Source of the DNA: Salinimonas iocasae
Lineage (GTDB): Bacteria; Pseudomonadota; Gammaproteobacteria; Enterobacterales; Alteromonadaceae
Assembly (NCBI RefSeq): GCF_006228385.1
Contig: NZ_CP039852.1
Location: 3,736,001 to 3,800,000 of the forward strand
DNA: 64,000 nucleotides
Direction: 5' to 3'
In this document: in pieces, positions 19,459 through 28,336 of the stretch
How positions within the stretch are numbered: the first letter of the stretch is position 1
Layout of the letters: every line of letters starts with the position of its first letter
Program-made: the position numbers and the translations under genes
The notes under the pieces: generated by a model
What the model saw: only the letters and a program-made list of their open reading frames with translations
Databases searched by the model: none
Told to the model about the DNA's origin: nothing

Positions 19459-20303
19459 AACAGCGCATCGATGAGCGGCTCACTCCGCCGGCTGCCCAGG
19501 CAGCAAAGCCCCAGCTGGTAAGGCTCAATATTATCCACCTTAATGCGGGTGACTTTTGATGCCATACTGGAATGGTCCAGCACCACCTGCGGTACAAACC
19601 CCATCCCGCACTCAAACGCGACCATACTGACGATAGCTTCATTCCCCCCAACTGACGCATATACGTTAGGGCGGATCCCTGCCTCAGCAAACCAGTGATA
19701 GACGATGCGGCGGGTTGGTCCATATTCAGGCATCACCACCTGATGGCGACGCCAGTCTATTTGTGCCAGCTGCGATATGCCCCAGCTCTTAGGCACAATC
19801 AAATCCAGGGGAATATTATCCAGCGGTACGAAGTTAAGCTCTTTGGGAAAATCCGGAGTATGGATGGCGATACTGACATCACAGCTTTTTTGTTTCACCC
19901 GGTCAATAGCCTGAGCCGGATCGCCAGTAATCAGGCGAATATCTACCGCAGGATGCAGGTTGCGGAAGGCTCTTAACAAACCAGGTAGATGGCTTTGACT
20001 GGCGGTGACTGAACAGAAAATACTTAGCTGTCCCTGTAGTGTTTGTGCGTCCTGATGCAACTGTGCCTGCAGTTCGCGCCAGTCCCTGACCACCTGACGG
20101 CTAAAAACCAGCAGCTTTTGCCCGGCGGGGGTCAGCGCTACCTGGCGGTTGTCCCGATCAAATAACGGTGCACCGCATTCTTCCTCTAAGCGCTGTACGA
20201 TGCGGCTCAGGGTCGATGCTGATACAAACATTGCTCTTGCAGTTTCCCCGAAGTGAAGGCTGTCTGCTAAGTGGTTAAATAGCTGTAGGCTCTTAATATC
20301 CAT
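19440..20303 (-). CDS. ilvY: LysR-type regulator IlvY
   Basis: IlvY activates ilvC when acetolactate or acetohydroxybutyrate accumulates. The 287 residues start MDIKSLQLFNHLADSLHFG and include the helix-turn-helix ARAMFVSASTLSRIVQRLEEE and the effector domain with LSIFCSVTASQSHLP and YASVGGNEAIVSMVA, closely matching E. coli IlvY. The frame is open to 20351, but that would place coding sequence over the operator, so the start at 20303 is preferred. It diverges from ilvC. Confidence 0.95.
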   Translation of the reverse strand: MDIKSLQLFNHLADSLHFGETARAMFVSASTLSRIVQRLEEECGAPLFDRDNRQVALTPAGQKLLVFSRQVVRDWRELQAQLHQDAQTLQGQLSIFCSVTASQSHLPGLLRAFRNLHPAVDIRLITGDPAQAIDRVKQKSCDVSIAIHTPDFPKELNFVPLDNIPLDLIVPKSWGISQLAQIDWRRHQVVMPEYGPTRRIVYHWFAEAGIRPNVYASVGGNEAIVSMVAFECGMGFVPQVVLDHSSMASKVTRIKVDNIEPYQLGLCCLGSRRSEPLIDALFQLELS

Positions 20304-20307
20304 AGCG

Positions 20308-20351
20308 TTGCAAAAAATGAAATACTGTGTTGCAAATATATCATTTTGCAA
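20308..20351. promoter_or_regulatory. Likely IlvY operator: three TTGCAA palindromes
   Basis: TTGCAA occurs at 20308-20313, 20330-20335 and 20346-20351, i.e. 22 and 16 bases apart, in the ilvY-ilvC intergenic region. Tandem sites spaced by about two helical turns fit a LysR tetramer. The third copy coincides with the predicted -35 of ilvC. Confidence 0.5.
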
Positions 20352-20373
20352 AATAAAAGCGATGGGCTAGTCT
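20346..20373 (+). promoter_or_regulatory. Predicted ilvC promoter
   Basis: TTGCAA (20346-20351) and TAGTCT (20368-20373) are separated by 16 bases. Both hexamers are imperfect, as expected for an activator-dependent promoter. Confidence 0.45.
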
Positions 20374-20455
20374 TCATTACAAGTCGTCACAGACGAGGTC
20401 TCCGGTAGCGGCAACAACCGGGATTGATGAAATAAAGAAGATGTTCGGAAATCTT

Positions 20456-21937
20456 ATGGCTAATTATTTCAATACATTATCGTTACGACAGCAGCTTGAC
20501 CAATTGGGTCGCTGCCGCTTTATGAACCGTAGCGAATTTGCTGACGGTTGCCAGTATTTAAAAGGTAAACGCATTGTTATTGTTGGCTGCGGTGCGCAGG
20601 GGCTCAATCAGGGTCTTAACATGCGGGATTCAGGGCTGGATGTTGCCTATGCATTGCGACAGGCGGCAATCGATGAAAAGCGCGATTCTTATCAGCGCGC
20701 CACAGACAATGGCTTTACAGTAGGCACCTATCAACAACTTATTCCGGAAGCTGATCTGGTTTATAACCTGACGCCGGATAAGCAGCATGCCAGCGTGGTC
20801 GAAGCGGTTATGCCGTTAATGAAAGAAGGCGCGGCGCTGGGATATTCACACGGGTTTAATATTGTTGAAGAGGGTCAGCAGATCCGCGAAGACATTACCG
20901 TGGTTATGTGTGCCCCCAAATGTCCGGGTACAGAAGTGCGTGAAGAGTACAAACGCGGTTTCGGTGTGCCGACGCTAATTGCAGTGCATCCTGAAAACGA
21001 TCCTAAGCACGAAGGATGGGATATTGCCAAGGCACTGGCCAGCGCAACTGGTGGCGATCGGGCTGGCGTACTGGAGTCGTCGTTCGTTGCTGAAGTGAAA
21101 TCTGACCTGATGGGCGAGCAAACCATTTTATGCGGCATGCAGCAGGTTGCGGCCATTCTGTGCTACGAAAAAATGGTTGAAGATGGCATTGATGAAGCCT
21201 ACGCCGGTGAACTAATTCAACAAGGCCTGGAGACCATTACCGAAGCGCTTAAAATCGGTGGTGTCACAAACATGATGGACCGTCTGTCTAACCCGGCCAA
21301 ACTCAAAGCTCATCAATTGTCTGAAACATTGAAGACAACCTTGCGTCCGTTATTTGAGAAACACCAGGATGATATTATCAGCGGTGAATTTTCTAAAACC
21401 ATGATGCAGGATTGGGCTAATGGTGACGCCAATCTGCACAAATGGCGCGAGGAAACCGGTCAGTCTGCATTTGAAAATGCACCTGTGTACGAAGGCAAAA
21501 TTGCAGAACAAACTTTCTTTGATAAGGGCATCTTGCTGGTTGCCATGATCAAAGCAGGTGTTGAACTGGCCTTCGATGTCATGGTGGAAGCCGGTATTTT
21601 ACCCGAGTCAGCGTACTATGAGTCATTGCATGAAACGCCGCTCATCTCTAACACCATAGCGCGTAAGCGCCTGTATGAAATGAACGTGGTGATTTCAGAT
21701 ACCGCCGAGTATGGCAACTATCTGTTCGCCAATGCAGCTATCCCATTGCTTAAAGAAAGCTTTATGCCTTCAGTAACAACTGAAATCATTGGTAAAGGGC
21801 TGAGCCAGGAGAGTAATCAGGTAGATAATCGTCAACTCGTCGATGTAAACCGGTCGATTCGCCAACATGGTGTAGAGCAGGTTGGCGATGTGCTGCGAGG
21901 CTACATGAAAGATATGAAAGCTATCGTATTTGAGTAA
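20456..21937 (+). CDS. ilvC: Ketol-acid reductoisomerase (class II, long form)
   Basis: IlvC isomerises and reduces acetohydroxy acids with NADPH in valine and isoleucine synthesis. Starting at [18 protein letters not shown] the protein has 493 residues, nearly the E. coli length, with the dinucleotide motif [12 protein letters not shown] and the duplicated C-terminal helical domains of class II enzymes ([23 protein letters not shown]). An ATG 15 bases earlier is open, but E. coli alignment and a GGA ribosome site favour 20456. A strong terminator follows. It is divergent from its regulator ilvY. Confidence 0.98.
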   Translation: MANYFNTLSLRQQLDQLGRCRFMNRSEFADGCQYLKGKRIVIVGCGAQGLNQGLNMRDSGLDVAYALRQAAIDEKRDSYQRATDNGFTVGTYQQLIPEADLVYNLTPDKQHASVVEAVMPLMKEGAALGYSHGFNIVEEGQQIREDITVVMCAPKCPGTEVREEYKRGFGVPTLIAVHPENDPKHEGWDIAKALASATGGDRAGVLESSFVAEVKSDLMGEQTILCGMQQVAAILCYEKMVEDGIDEAYAGELIQQGLETITEALKIGGVTNMMDRLSNPAKLKAHQLSETLKTTLRPLFEKHQDDIISGEFSKTMMQDWANGDANLHKWREETGQSAFENAPVYEGKIAEQTFFDKGILLVAMIKAGVELAFDVMVEAGILPESAYYESLHETPLISNTIARKRLYEMNVVISDTAEYGNYLFANAAIPLLKESFMPSVTTEIIGKGLSQESNQVDNRQLVDVNRSIRQHGVEQVGDVLRGYMKDMKAIVFE

Positions 21938-21973
21938 CAATTTCTGTCGTTAGGTGCTTAAAGAAGCCCTCTT

Positions 21974-22000
21974 GCCCGGCCAGTTTGGTCGGGCTTTTTT
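21974..22000 (+). terminator. Rho-independent terminator of ilvC
   Basis: GCCCGGCCA and TGGTCGGGC pair around a GTT loop and are followed by a run of six T's. Confidence 0.9.
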
Positions 22001-22330
22001 GTGTCTGGCCCTAAGTACAACAGTTATCACAACTCTCGTAGTGCGATTATTTGGGTTATTACTGGCGGTTTTTTACCGATTGCAGCATCCTGAGGTTGAA
22101 ACTACTGCATAAAAAATGGGTGTTTAATCAGGTCATCCAGACTACAGATTGAATATACCTGCCATTTGTATTAACTCTAATATTTAAAAAGTCCTTTATT
22201 TCATAAACATTAACTAAAATTAATATTAATCCCTAAACCAACTTTTCATCGCCTAAGGCCCGTGTGGTCTGCCTTTAATGATGCTTACTAATAATTCGGA
22301 CATCTCTTAACTTACCTATTTGTAAAATAA

Positions 22331-22358
22331 TTGTGAAATTCTGCATCCGGTGTATAGC
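22331..22358 (+). promoter_or_regulatory. Predicted promoter of the CHRD gene
   Basis: TTGTGA (22331-22336) and TATAGC (22353-22358) are 16 bases apart. The implied start near 22365 falls immediately before the 22368-22419 inverted repeat, which supports both calls. Confidence 0.4.
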
Positions 22359-22367
22359 AAGCTTCGT

Positions 22368-22419
22368 TTGGTAAGTATTGATGGCGGATTCCTGAACGGG
22401 AAATATCAATATTTACCAA
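22368..22419 (+). promoter_or_regulatory. Long 5'-leader hairpin of the CHRD gene
   Basis: TTGGTAAGTATTGAT (22368-22382) and ATCAATATTTACCAA (22405-22417 plus two) pair over 15 positions with one G-U. The 22-base loop contains TTCC and GGAA, which could pair further. The stem ends four bases before GGAG (22424-22427), the ribosome site of the gene at 22436. It could control translation or mRNA stability, or act as a DNA operator. Confidence 0.55.
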
Positions 22420-22435
22420 TAACGGAGACAAAGCT

Positions 22436-22930
22436 ATGTTGAAGAAAATTGCAATTTCGCTTGCGCTGATCGGCGCGTCCAATCAGGTATATGCGGGCCA
22501 CACCAACAATGTTCTTGAGGCATCACTGGATGGTCGTCAGGAGGTGAGTAACGCGGATAATAACCGTATATCCGGCGACCCAAATGGGCGAGGAGAAGCC
22601 TATGTGTTTGGTATTGACGGCGATCCCAATACCTTATGTTATGTGTTAACTGTAGATAAAATTCAATTAGTACCGGTGGGTGAAGGAATGGCCGCGCATA
22701 TTCATAAAGGCGCAGCGGGTACTAATGGCCCCGTTGTCGCCGTCTTGGCAGGGCCAGAAGATGGTAATGCGGCAGACTGTCTGACAGAAGGTGTGGAATC
22801 TGCGAAATTTCCAATGGGACCGGTGGTTCAGGAAATTCTTGAGCATCCTGAAGACTATTATATCAATGTCCACAACCCGGATTATCCAGCCGGCGCCATT
22901 CGCGGCCAGTTGATGCCCCAGGGTAACTAA
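22436..22930 (+). CDS. Secreted CHRD domain protein
   Basis: A 164-residue protein with a clear signal peptide (MLKKIAISLALIGASNQVYAG). The rest is a single CHRD domain, the fold first described in chordin: LDGRQEV at its start, GDPNGRGEA, then AAHIHKGAAGTNGPVV and the C-terminal YYINVHNPDYPAGAIRGQL. The biochemical role in bacteria is unknown. It is a single-gene unit with its own promoter and structured leader, and a bidirectional hairpin separates it from the convergent transporter gene. Confidence 0.9.
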   Translation: MLKKIAISLALIGASNQVYAGHTNNVLEASLDGRQEVSNADNNRISGDPNGRGEAYVFGIDGDPNTLCYVLTVDKIQLVPVGEGMAAHIHKGAAGTNGPVVAVLAGPEDGNAADCLTEGVESAKFPMGPVVQEILEHPEDYYINVHNPDYPAGAIRGQLMPQGN

Positions 22931-22944
22931 AGTAAGCATTTATA

Positions 22945-22972
22945 TGCCGCAGTAGCCGTCTTCGCTGCGGCA
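22945..22972. terminator. Hairpin between convergent CHRD and efflux genes
   Basis: TGCCGCAG and CTGCGGCA form an eight-pair stem with a 12-base loop. Only a short T-rich tract follows on either strand, so it may end transcription from both sides with modest strength. Confidence 0.45.
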
Positions 22973-22981
22973 GCTTAATCT

Positions 22982-24217
22982 TTATTCTTCAGCCAGAATT
23001 TCATGTCGCTCCCGTTCGGCAAAATATACCGAAATCGCTGCTAACACGAAAAAAGCTAAAAAGCCCAGTCCGATAGGATAAAGGTTTGTGGTTAAAAAGC
23101 TGTCTATAGTTAGCGCCACCGGCACTGCAATCAGGCTGGAAAGCGAGCCAATTATAGCTGCACCCAATCCAGCCATATCACCCAGTGGCTGCATTGCCAT
23201 GGCATTCAGATTACCGAATAAGATACCTACAAAGAAAAAGCCACAGAACAATGTTGCAATGGTTACTACCAGAGGTGGCAAGCCATCGAAGCTCAATAAG
23301 ATAACGTTTAGCAAGCCGGCAAAAACAATAACGCCCACAAGCGCAATGCGAACCAGCTTACTCATGCCGAATCGCATTACCATAGTCCCATTAAAAAACG
23401 ACGCCAGACCAATTGAGAACGCCAGTGTGGCAAAGATATAAGGAAACATCTCACCAGTATCGTAAAACTCCTGAAAAATAGTCTGTGAAGCGCTCAGGTA
23501 AGCAAGAAAAGACCCGAAGATACAGCCCATGGCCAGCGTATAGCCCATTACCGACATGTGCGTCAGGATAAACGAAGAAGAGCGACCAAACTGATTCCAT
23601 GAAAAAGGTTGCCGCCGGGCCTTTATGAGGGTTTCGGGCTGACGCCAGAAATACCAGCTACCGGCAATCACCGCAAAAATCAGAAACAGACTGAAAATAT
23701 GGCGCCAGGTGAAAAAGAGCAAGACGGCCTGCCCGACCATAGGCGCCAGCATCGGAACGATGATAAATACCATCATAATAAACGACATAACCCGCGCCAT
23801 TCCGTCGCCGACGTACAGGTCACGTATAATAGCCATTGCCGCGATACGAGGTCCGGAAACACCAAATGCCTGAATCAGGCGCCCGGCGAGCATCGTATTC
23901 ATATCATTAGCCTGCATACAGACCAGCGACCCTACAGCAAAAATACATAAACCAAGCAAAATGGTTTCGCGCCGACCACGGCTATCCGAGTATGGACCAA
24001 AGAAAAGTTGCCCGAATGCCATACCACCAAAAAACACCGATACAATCAGATGCGCATCGTGTTCATCTTTAGCATTAAGCGCTTCGCCAATTTGAGACAA
24101 CGCCGGCAACATTGCGTCAATACTCAGCGCCACCAGCGATGTCATCAACGCCATCAGGGCAACGAATTCCTGTAACGCCAGGGTAGGCGAAGCTTTAGTA
24201 TTGGTGGCGGGTTTCAC
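22982..24217 (-). CDS. Bcr/CflA family multidrug efflux MFS transporter
   Basis: A 411-residue drug:proton antiporter with 12 predicted helices. The motif A region GQLFFGPYSDSRGRRETILLG is recognisable through GPYSDSRGRR, and the family signature GRLIQAFGVSGPRIAAMAIIRD through GRLIQAFG and AIIRD, both typical of Bcr/CflA. The substrate cannot be read from sequence. It is a single gene; the terminator at 24344-24368 separates it from the S9 peptidase transcribed towards it. Confidence 0.9.
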   Translation of the reverse strand: MKPATNTKASPTLALQEFVALMALMTSLVALSIDAMLPALSQIGEALNAKDEHDAHLIVSVFFGGMAFGQLFFGPYSDSRGRRETILLGLCIFAVGSLVCMQANDMNTMLAGRLIQAFGVSGPRIAAMAIIRDLYVGDGMARVMSFIMMVFIIVPMLAPMVGQAVLLFFTWRHIFSLFLIFAVIAGSWYFWRQPETLIKARRQPFSWNQFGRSSSFILTHMSVMGYTLAMGCIFGSFLAYLSASQTIFQEFYDTGEMFPYIFATLAFSIGLASFFNGTMVMRFGMSKLVRIALVGVIVFAGLLNVILLSFDGLPPLVVTIATLFCGFFFVGILFGNLNAMAMQPLGDMAGLGAAIIGSLSSLIAVPVALTIDSFLTTNLYPIGLGFLAFFVLAAISVYFAERERHEILAEE

Positions 24218-24343
24218 GCAGGTCAGATCCTTTTAATGCAGACTCAGGCAGGCTGGTAAACTGTAAAGGCGTCAGTGTACAGTAAAACGGCTGCAAACAT
24301 AGCGGTTTGCTATATGCAGCCGCATTGATGCGATTAGACTGTG

Positions 24344-24368
24344 AAAAAAGCCGGCATCAGGGCCGGCT
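24344..24368 (-). terminator. Rho-independent terminator of the S9 peptidase gene
   Basis: On the minus strand GCCGGCC-CTGAT-GCCGGC is followed by six T's, eight bases after the stop of the 24376 gene. Confidence 0.88.
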
Positions 24369-24375
24369 GTGGTTG

Positions 24376-26334
24376 TTAATGCAGGTACTGATTCAAAAAC
24401 GCATCCATTTCTGCGAAGAACCGATGGCGATTTCGTTGAATAGACAAGTGATGGTCCCCCGCCTCCAGCTCCACATATTTAAACGCCGGGTGATCATGAT
24501 CTTCTAACTCTTCTGCCATCATCCTGCTGTGTCTGACTGACACGCGTCGATCTTCTTCCCCGTGAACCAATAAAACAGGCGTGGTAATTTTCTCAGCATG
24601 ATACAGCGGCGATCGTGCTTCCAAATCATCACTATTATCGCCTATCTGATTTTTTACAAATTCATGGTTAACAAAGTTGCGGGCATTTCGCTCCAGATAC
24701 TTAAGATCACTGACCCCGTTCACGCTGATAGCGCAAGCAAACAGATCAGGCGTTTTTACTGTCGCCATCAATGCGGCATACCCGCCGTAACTTCCACCTA
24801 CAATACAGATCTTCTCTTTATCTGCATGGCCTTTCTCGATCATCCAGTTTGTAGCATCAGTGATATCGTCCTGCATCTGAAGTCCCCAGCCTTTCATCTG
24901 CGCATTAGCAAATTCATAACCGTAGCCGGTGGAGCCCCTGAAGTTCGGGCGAAGCACCGCGTATCCGCGGCTGGTGAAATAAGCAATCCAGTAGTTGAAG
25001 CCGTCGAAGTCTCTTGCTCCGGGGCCACCATGTGGATGAATAACGGTAGGATAAGGCGGCTTACCGGTCACAGGGAGTGTTAAATAAGCTTCGATTTCCA
25101 GCCCGTCACGCGCTTTATAAGTGACTTTCTCATTGGCCGGTATTGTTTGTCCCGCCAGTTGCGGATAAAGATTAAACAGACCATCTATCTTGTTGGTCTT
25201 CGTATTACCCAGACTGATATAGGGCGGGGTCCCATCCATTTCTGAGTGCAGGATGTAGTAGGTTTCATCAGCATTAAAACTTAAGATAGTATTAGTGAAT
25301 TCCGGTAAAGCTTTGTCCAGCATAGTTTGCAACTTAGCCCACCGGGGCTGCCAGTAATACTCACCGTTCTTGGCCTGAGGATGGTTGATACCAATCGCCT
25401 CTCCGGTTTTTGGCGAATAGATCAGGCTACCATCAACATCATAATTATCATCCGCGTAAACCAGCTCGCTCTTGCGATTATCCAGCGTCATTTTATACAG
25501 CGCCAGAAAATCACCCTTATAGGCGGTGTAGTAAAGAATGTTGGGGTCCAGCCCGAACCCTTTGGGGTACATTCCCTTTTCATTCATCGCGTTATAGCTA
25601 AATAAGGTTTCCCAGTCTGCCTCTTCATTCTCACGCACAATCACTTCTGTTTCGCCGTTGTCATAATTTCTGGCGATGCCTAGACGCAATGCGGATTGCT
25701 GGTCAGTTATCCAGTCACGTACTTTGCGCTTCGCCCGCTCGATCCGTGTGCGATGAAACGTGTTTACATTAATTTTGAATACTGAGGGTGTCGCTACGGT
25801 ATTGGTATCTACCTGCATCATGATATGGTCAGGGTCATCATCCAGCCAGTCGACAACGCTGTCCAAATACTGAGGATTTACCTTCAATCGGCTGGTTTTC
25901 CTCAATCGATCGACATCAATGATTGTTCTGAGCTTCTCATCAGGTTTGGTGTAGTCCATGATAAACATACGGGTTTTATGAAATTTGACATGCCGCTGTT
26001 TGACTTCATATAACGCGCTAACTGCTAACTTTGTGTTATTAACCCAGCGATACCAGCTTATTTTTACTTTTTCATTGTCCGAACGTAACAGATAATCGGT
26101 CGAGCCTTTCTTAAAATCGTACACCTGAAGAATCGCTAAATCCTCGCCCTCCATGGTTAGATTATGGGTATAGGCGATACGTCCACCATCAGGTGAAAGA
26201 CGAACTTTCTGAATTTTTGGAAGCTTGCTGAATGCACTTACCGGCAATTGCGCCGAGGATTCGGCGTTTACACCAACACTAATAAAAAAGGTAAGAGTGA
26301 CGCCAACTACTTTGGCTAAATTGCGTCCTTTCAC
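24376..26334 (-). CDS. S9 family prolyl oligopeptidase-type peptidase (secreted)
   Basis: A 652-residue peptidase with a signal peptide (to about residue 24), a beta-propeller of about 350 residues and a C-terminal alpha/beta-hydrolase domain. The catalytic triad is visible as S515 (GGSYGGY), D595 (HGEEDRR) and H628 (AGDHH). The oxyanion region HPHGGPGARD is also normal. Such enzymes cleave short peptides, here probably in the periplasm. A second member of the same family lies at 47133, about 23 kb away. Confidence 0.93.
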   Translation of the reverse strand: MKGRNLAKVVGVTLTFFISVGVNAESSAQLPVSAFSKLPKIQKVRLSPDGGRIAYTHNLTMEGEDLAILQVYDFKKGSTDYLLRSDNEKVKISWYRWVNNTKLAVSALYEVKQRHVKFHKTRMFIMDYTKPDEKLRTIIDVDRLRKTSRLKVNPQYLDSVVDWLDDDPDHIMMQVDTNTVATPSVFKINVNTFHRTRIERAKRKVRDWITDQQSALRLGIARNYDNGETEVIVRENEEADWETLFSYNAMNEKGMYPKGFGLDPNILYYTAYKGDFLALYKMTLDNRKSELVYADDNYDVDGSLIYSPKTGEAIGINHPQAKNGEYYWQPRWAKLQTMLDKALPEFTNTILSFNADETYYILHSEMDGTPPYISLGNTKTNKIDGLFNLYPQLAGQTIPANEKVTYKARDGLEIEAYLTLPVTGKPPYPTVIHPHGGPGARDFDGFNYWIAYFTSRGYAVLRPNFRGSTGYGYEFANAQMKGWGLQMQDDITDATNWMIEKGHADKEKICIVGGSYGGYAALMATVKTPDLFACAISVNGVSDLKYLERNARNFVNHEFVKNQIGDNSDDLEARSPLYHAEKITTPVLLVHGEEDRRVSVRHSRMMAEELEDHDHPAFKYVELEAGDHHLSIQRNRHRFFAEMDAFLNQYLH

Positions 26335-26578
26335 GTATCTATCCTTATTAAATTCTGACTAAGCAGGTATATCCTGAATTTGTTGCAACCTGTCGCAGCT
26401 GATCTTCGCACTGCGTCCGACGATAATATACTAGAGTCGATAAGATAAACATCGTATTGTACCGGCTTTATCCGGCACGCCAATATCGTCCTGCGCACAT
26501 CGCAGTTGTTTCACAAGGCTGCCCGAATGGGTTGTTGTCGAAGTATCTCACCATCAAAAAGGATTAAAAAGTAAACGC

Positions 26579-28336
26579 ATGCCAATCGTTACTCAATTAA
26601 AAAAGCGCTGCCTTTTTATGCTATTGGTTTTATTGCCAATGCAGGCGCTGGCTGAGTTAGAGTTTACTATTGAAGGGATTGACGACGATACGCTTGAAGA
26701 TAATATCCGGTTGCACCTCAAAAGCCTGGATATAGGTCAGGACGCATTGAGCGATCCATTCTGGCAGGAAGAAGTCAGCAAAACTGTATCCACAGCGGTT
26801 GAACCATTTGGCTATTACAACAGCACCACGCTGATTCGTACCGCCGATGATGGTGACGTCATTCTTGATGTATCGCTGGACTCGCCGCTGAAAGTAACCA
26901 ATGTTACCCGGGAAATTATTGGCGCTGGCCGTGCAGATAAGAAGTTCCGCAATACATTTAACAGTTTTCCTTTGGAAAAAGGAGATGTGCTGCTTCACCA
27001 AGAGTATGAAAGTTTTAAATCCAGGATGTTCAACTATGCCCTGAATCACGGGTATTTTGATTTTCACTGGCAGGCAACGCGACTGGATTTGGTGCGCGAG
27101 GAGCGTGCAGCGAATATTCTGTTAATTGCGCAGAGCGGTCCGCGCTATGAGTTTGGTGAGGTGACGCTTAATGGTGAAGACAAGGCTGAAGATATCGTTC
27201 GACGACTTCAGCCCTTTACGCTGGGCGAACCTTACACCGCTGATCAGCTGGCAGAATTCAACCGGCGTCTCAATGCGACCGGCTACTTTTCCCGCGTGAT
27301 TGCCAGGCCGGTGGTCAGCCAGGCGCAGGGTACCCGGGTCCCCATTGAGATTACGCTGGCCCATAAACCCAGAGACAATTTTAACGTGGGAGTTGGCGCT
27401 GCAACCGACACGGGTCCGCGCCTGCGGTTAAAGTGGGAGCGCCCATGGGTCAATGACAAAGGGCATTCTGCCAACGCCGAACTGTTCATATCTGCACCCG
27501 AGCAATCAATAACAGCTGATTATCTGGTGCCGATGGGTGACCTTAAAAATGACTACCTGAAATATGAGGCGGGCTATCAGTTTTTAGATTATGACAACAC
27601 CAATACAGAAAGTGAAACCCTGTCATTATCTGTTCATCGAATCACGCAGGAAATTGAGTCACCTTGGCAAAATGACTATTCAGCGACCTTCTTACGTGAA
27701 AAATATAAGGTCGATGACGATCCCAGCCAGACAACCCAGTTGCTGATGCCTGGTTACGCCTTGCAGTATCTGGTAAAGGACGACACGCTGAACATCACCC
27801 ATGGAACCTACTTCAGAACGGGCATTCAGGTTGGTCGCGAGGGCATTGGCTCCGATATTGATATTGTGAAAGCCACCGCCGAGGCCAGAATTATCCGAAC
27901 CGTTGGTAAACATCGCTTTATGGTGCGCTCGGAAATTGGCGCGATAGAAACAGACAGCTTTGTCGAAGTACCGGCGTCCGTGCGCTTTTATGCGGGTGGT
28001 GACCAAAGCGTTCGGGGGTTTGGTTATCGGGATATTTCGCCTGAAGGTGAAATCTTTAATCCGGTATTAGGTGCGGTGCAAAAATCAGCCGGGGCGAAAT
28101 ATCTTGCTACCATCGGTACTGAATACGCCTATCAGGTAGCGGAAAACTGGCGCGCTGCCGCTTTTTTAGATGTCGGTACCGCCACCAACGATTTTGAAGA
28201 AGACCCAGCTATTGGTATCGGCCCCGGTGCACACTGGTTATCGCCTATTGGGCCGGTTCGTTTTTATTTTGCCTGGGGTTTTTCCGATTTTGAAAATGAC
28301 TGGCGAATTCACTTTATGATTGGGCCTGAGTTATGA
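26579..28336 (+). CDS. tamA: Translocation and assembly module subunit TamA
   Basis: TamA is the outer-membrane Omp85-family half of the TAM machine, which helps insert autotransporters and other proteins and has been linked to lipid transport. The 585-residue protein has a signal peptide (cleavage after about ALA, residue 25), three POTRA domains (about 28-270) and a C-terminal barrel with the surface-loop motif VRGFGYRDISP. The final residues GPEL end a short last strand. It overlaps tamB by four bases (ATGA). Confidence 0.95.
   Translation: MPIVTQLKKRCLFMLLVLLPMQALAELEFTIEGIDDDTLEDNIRLHLKSLDIGQDALSDPFWQEEVSKTVSTAVEPFGYYNSTTLIRTADDGDVILDVSLDSPLKVTNVTREIIGAGRADKKFRNTFNSFPLEKGDVLLHQEYESFKSRMFNYALNHGYFDFHWQATRLDLVREERAANILLIAQSGPRYEFGEVTLNGEDKAEDIVRRLQPFTLGEPYTADQLAEFNRRLNATGYFSRVIARPVVSQAQGTRVPIEITLAHKPRDNFNVGVGAATDTGPRLRLKWERPWVNDKGHSANAELFISAPEQSITADYLVPMGDLKNDYLKYEAGYQFLDYDNTNTESETLSLSVHRITQEIESPWQNDYSATFLREKYKVDDDPSQTTQLLMPGYALQYLVKDDTLNITHGTYFRTGIQVGREGIGSDIDIVKATAEARIIRTVGKHRFMVRSEIGAIETDSFVEVPASVRFYAGGDQSVRGFGYRDISPEGEIFNPVLGAVQKSAGAKYLATIGTEYAYQVAENWRAAAFLDVGTATNDFEEDPAIGIGPGAHWLSPIGPVRFYFAWGFSDFENDWRIHFMIGPEL

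Larger units (their letters stand above)
22001..22435. other. Non-coding region upstream of the CHRD gene
   Basis: An AT-rich stretch of about 435 bases with no protein-like frame. Its right end holds a predicted promoter (22331-22358) and a 15-pair inverted repeat directly in front of the ribosome site of the CHRD gene. I see nothing recognisable in 22001-22320. Confidence 0.6.
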
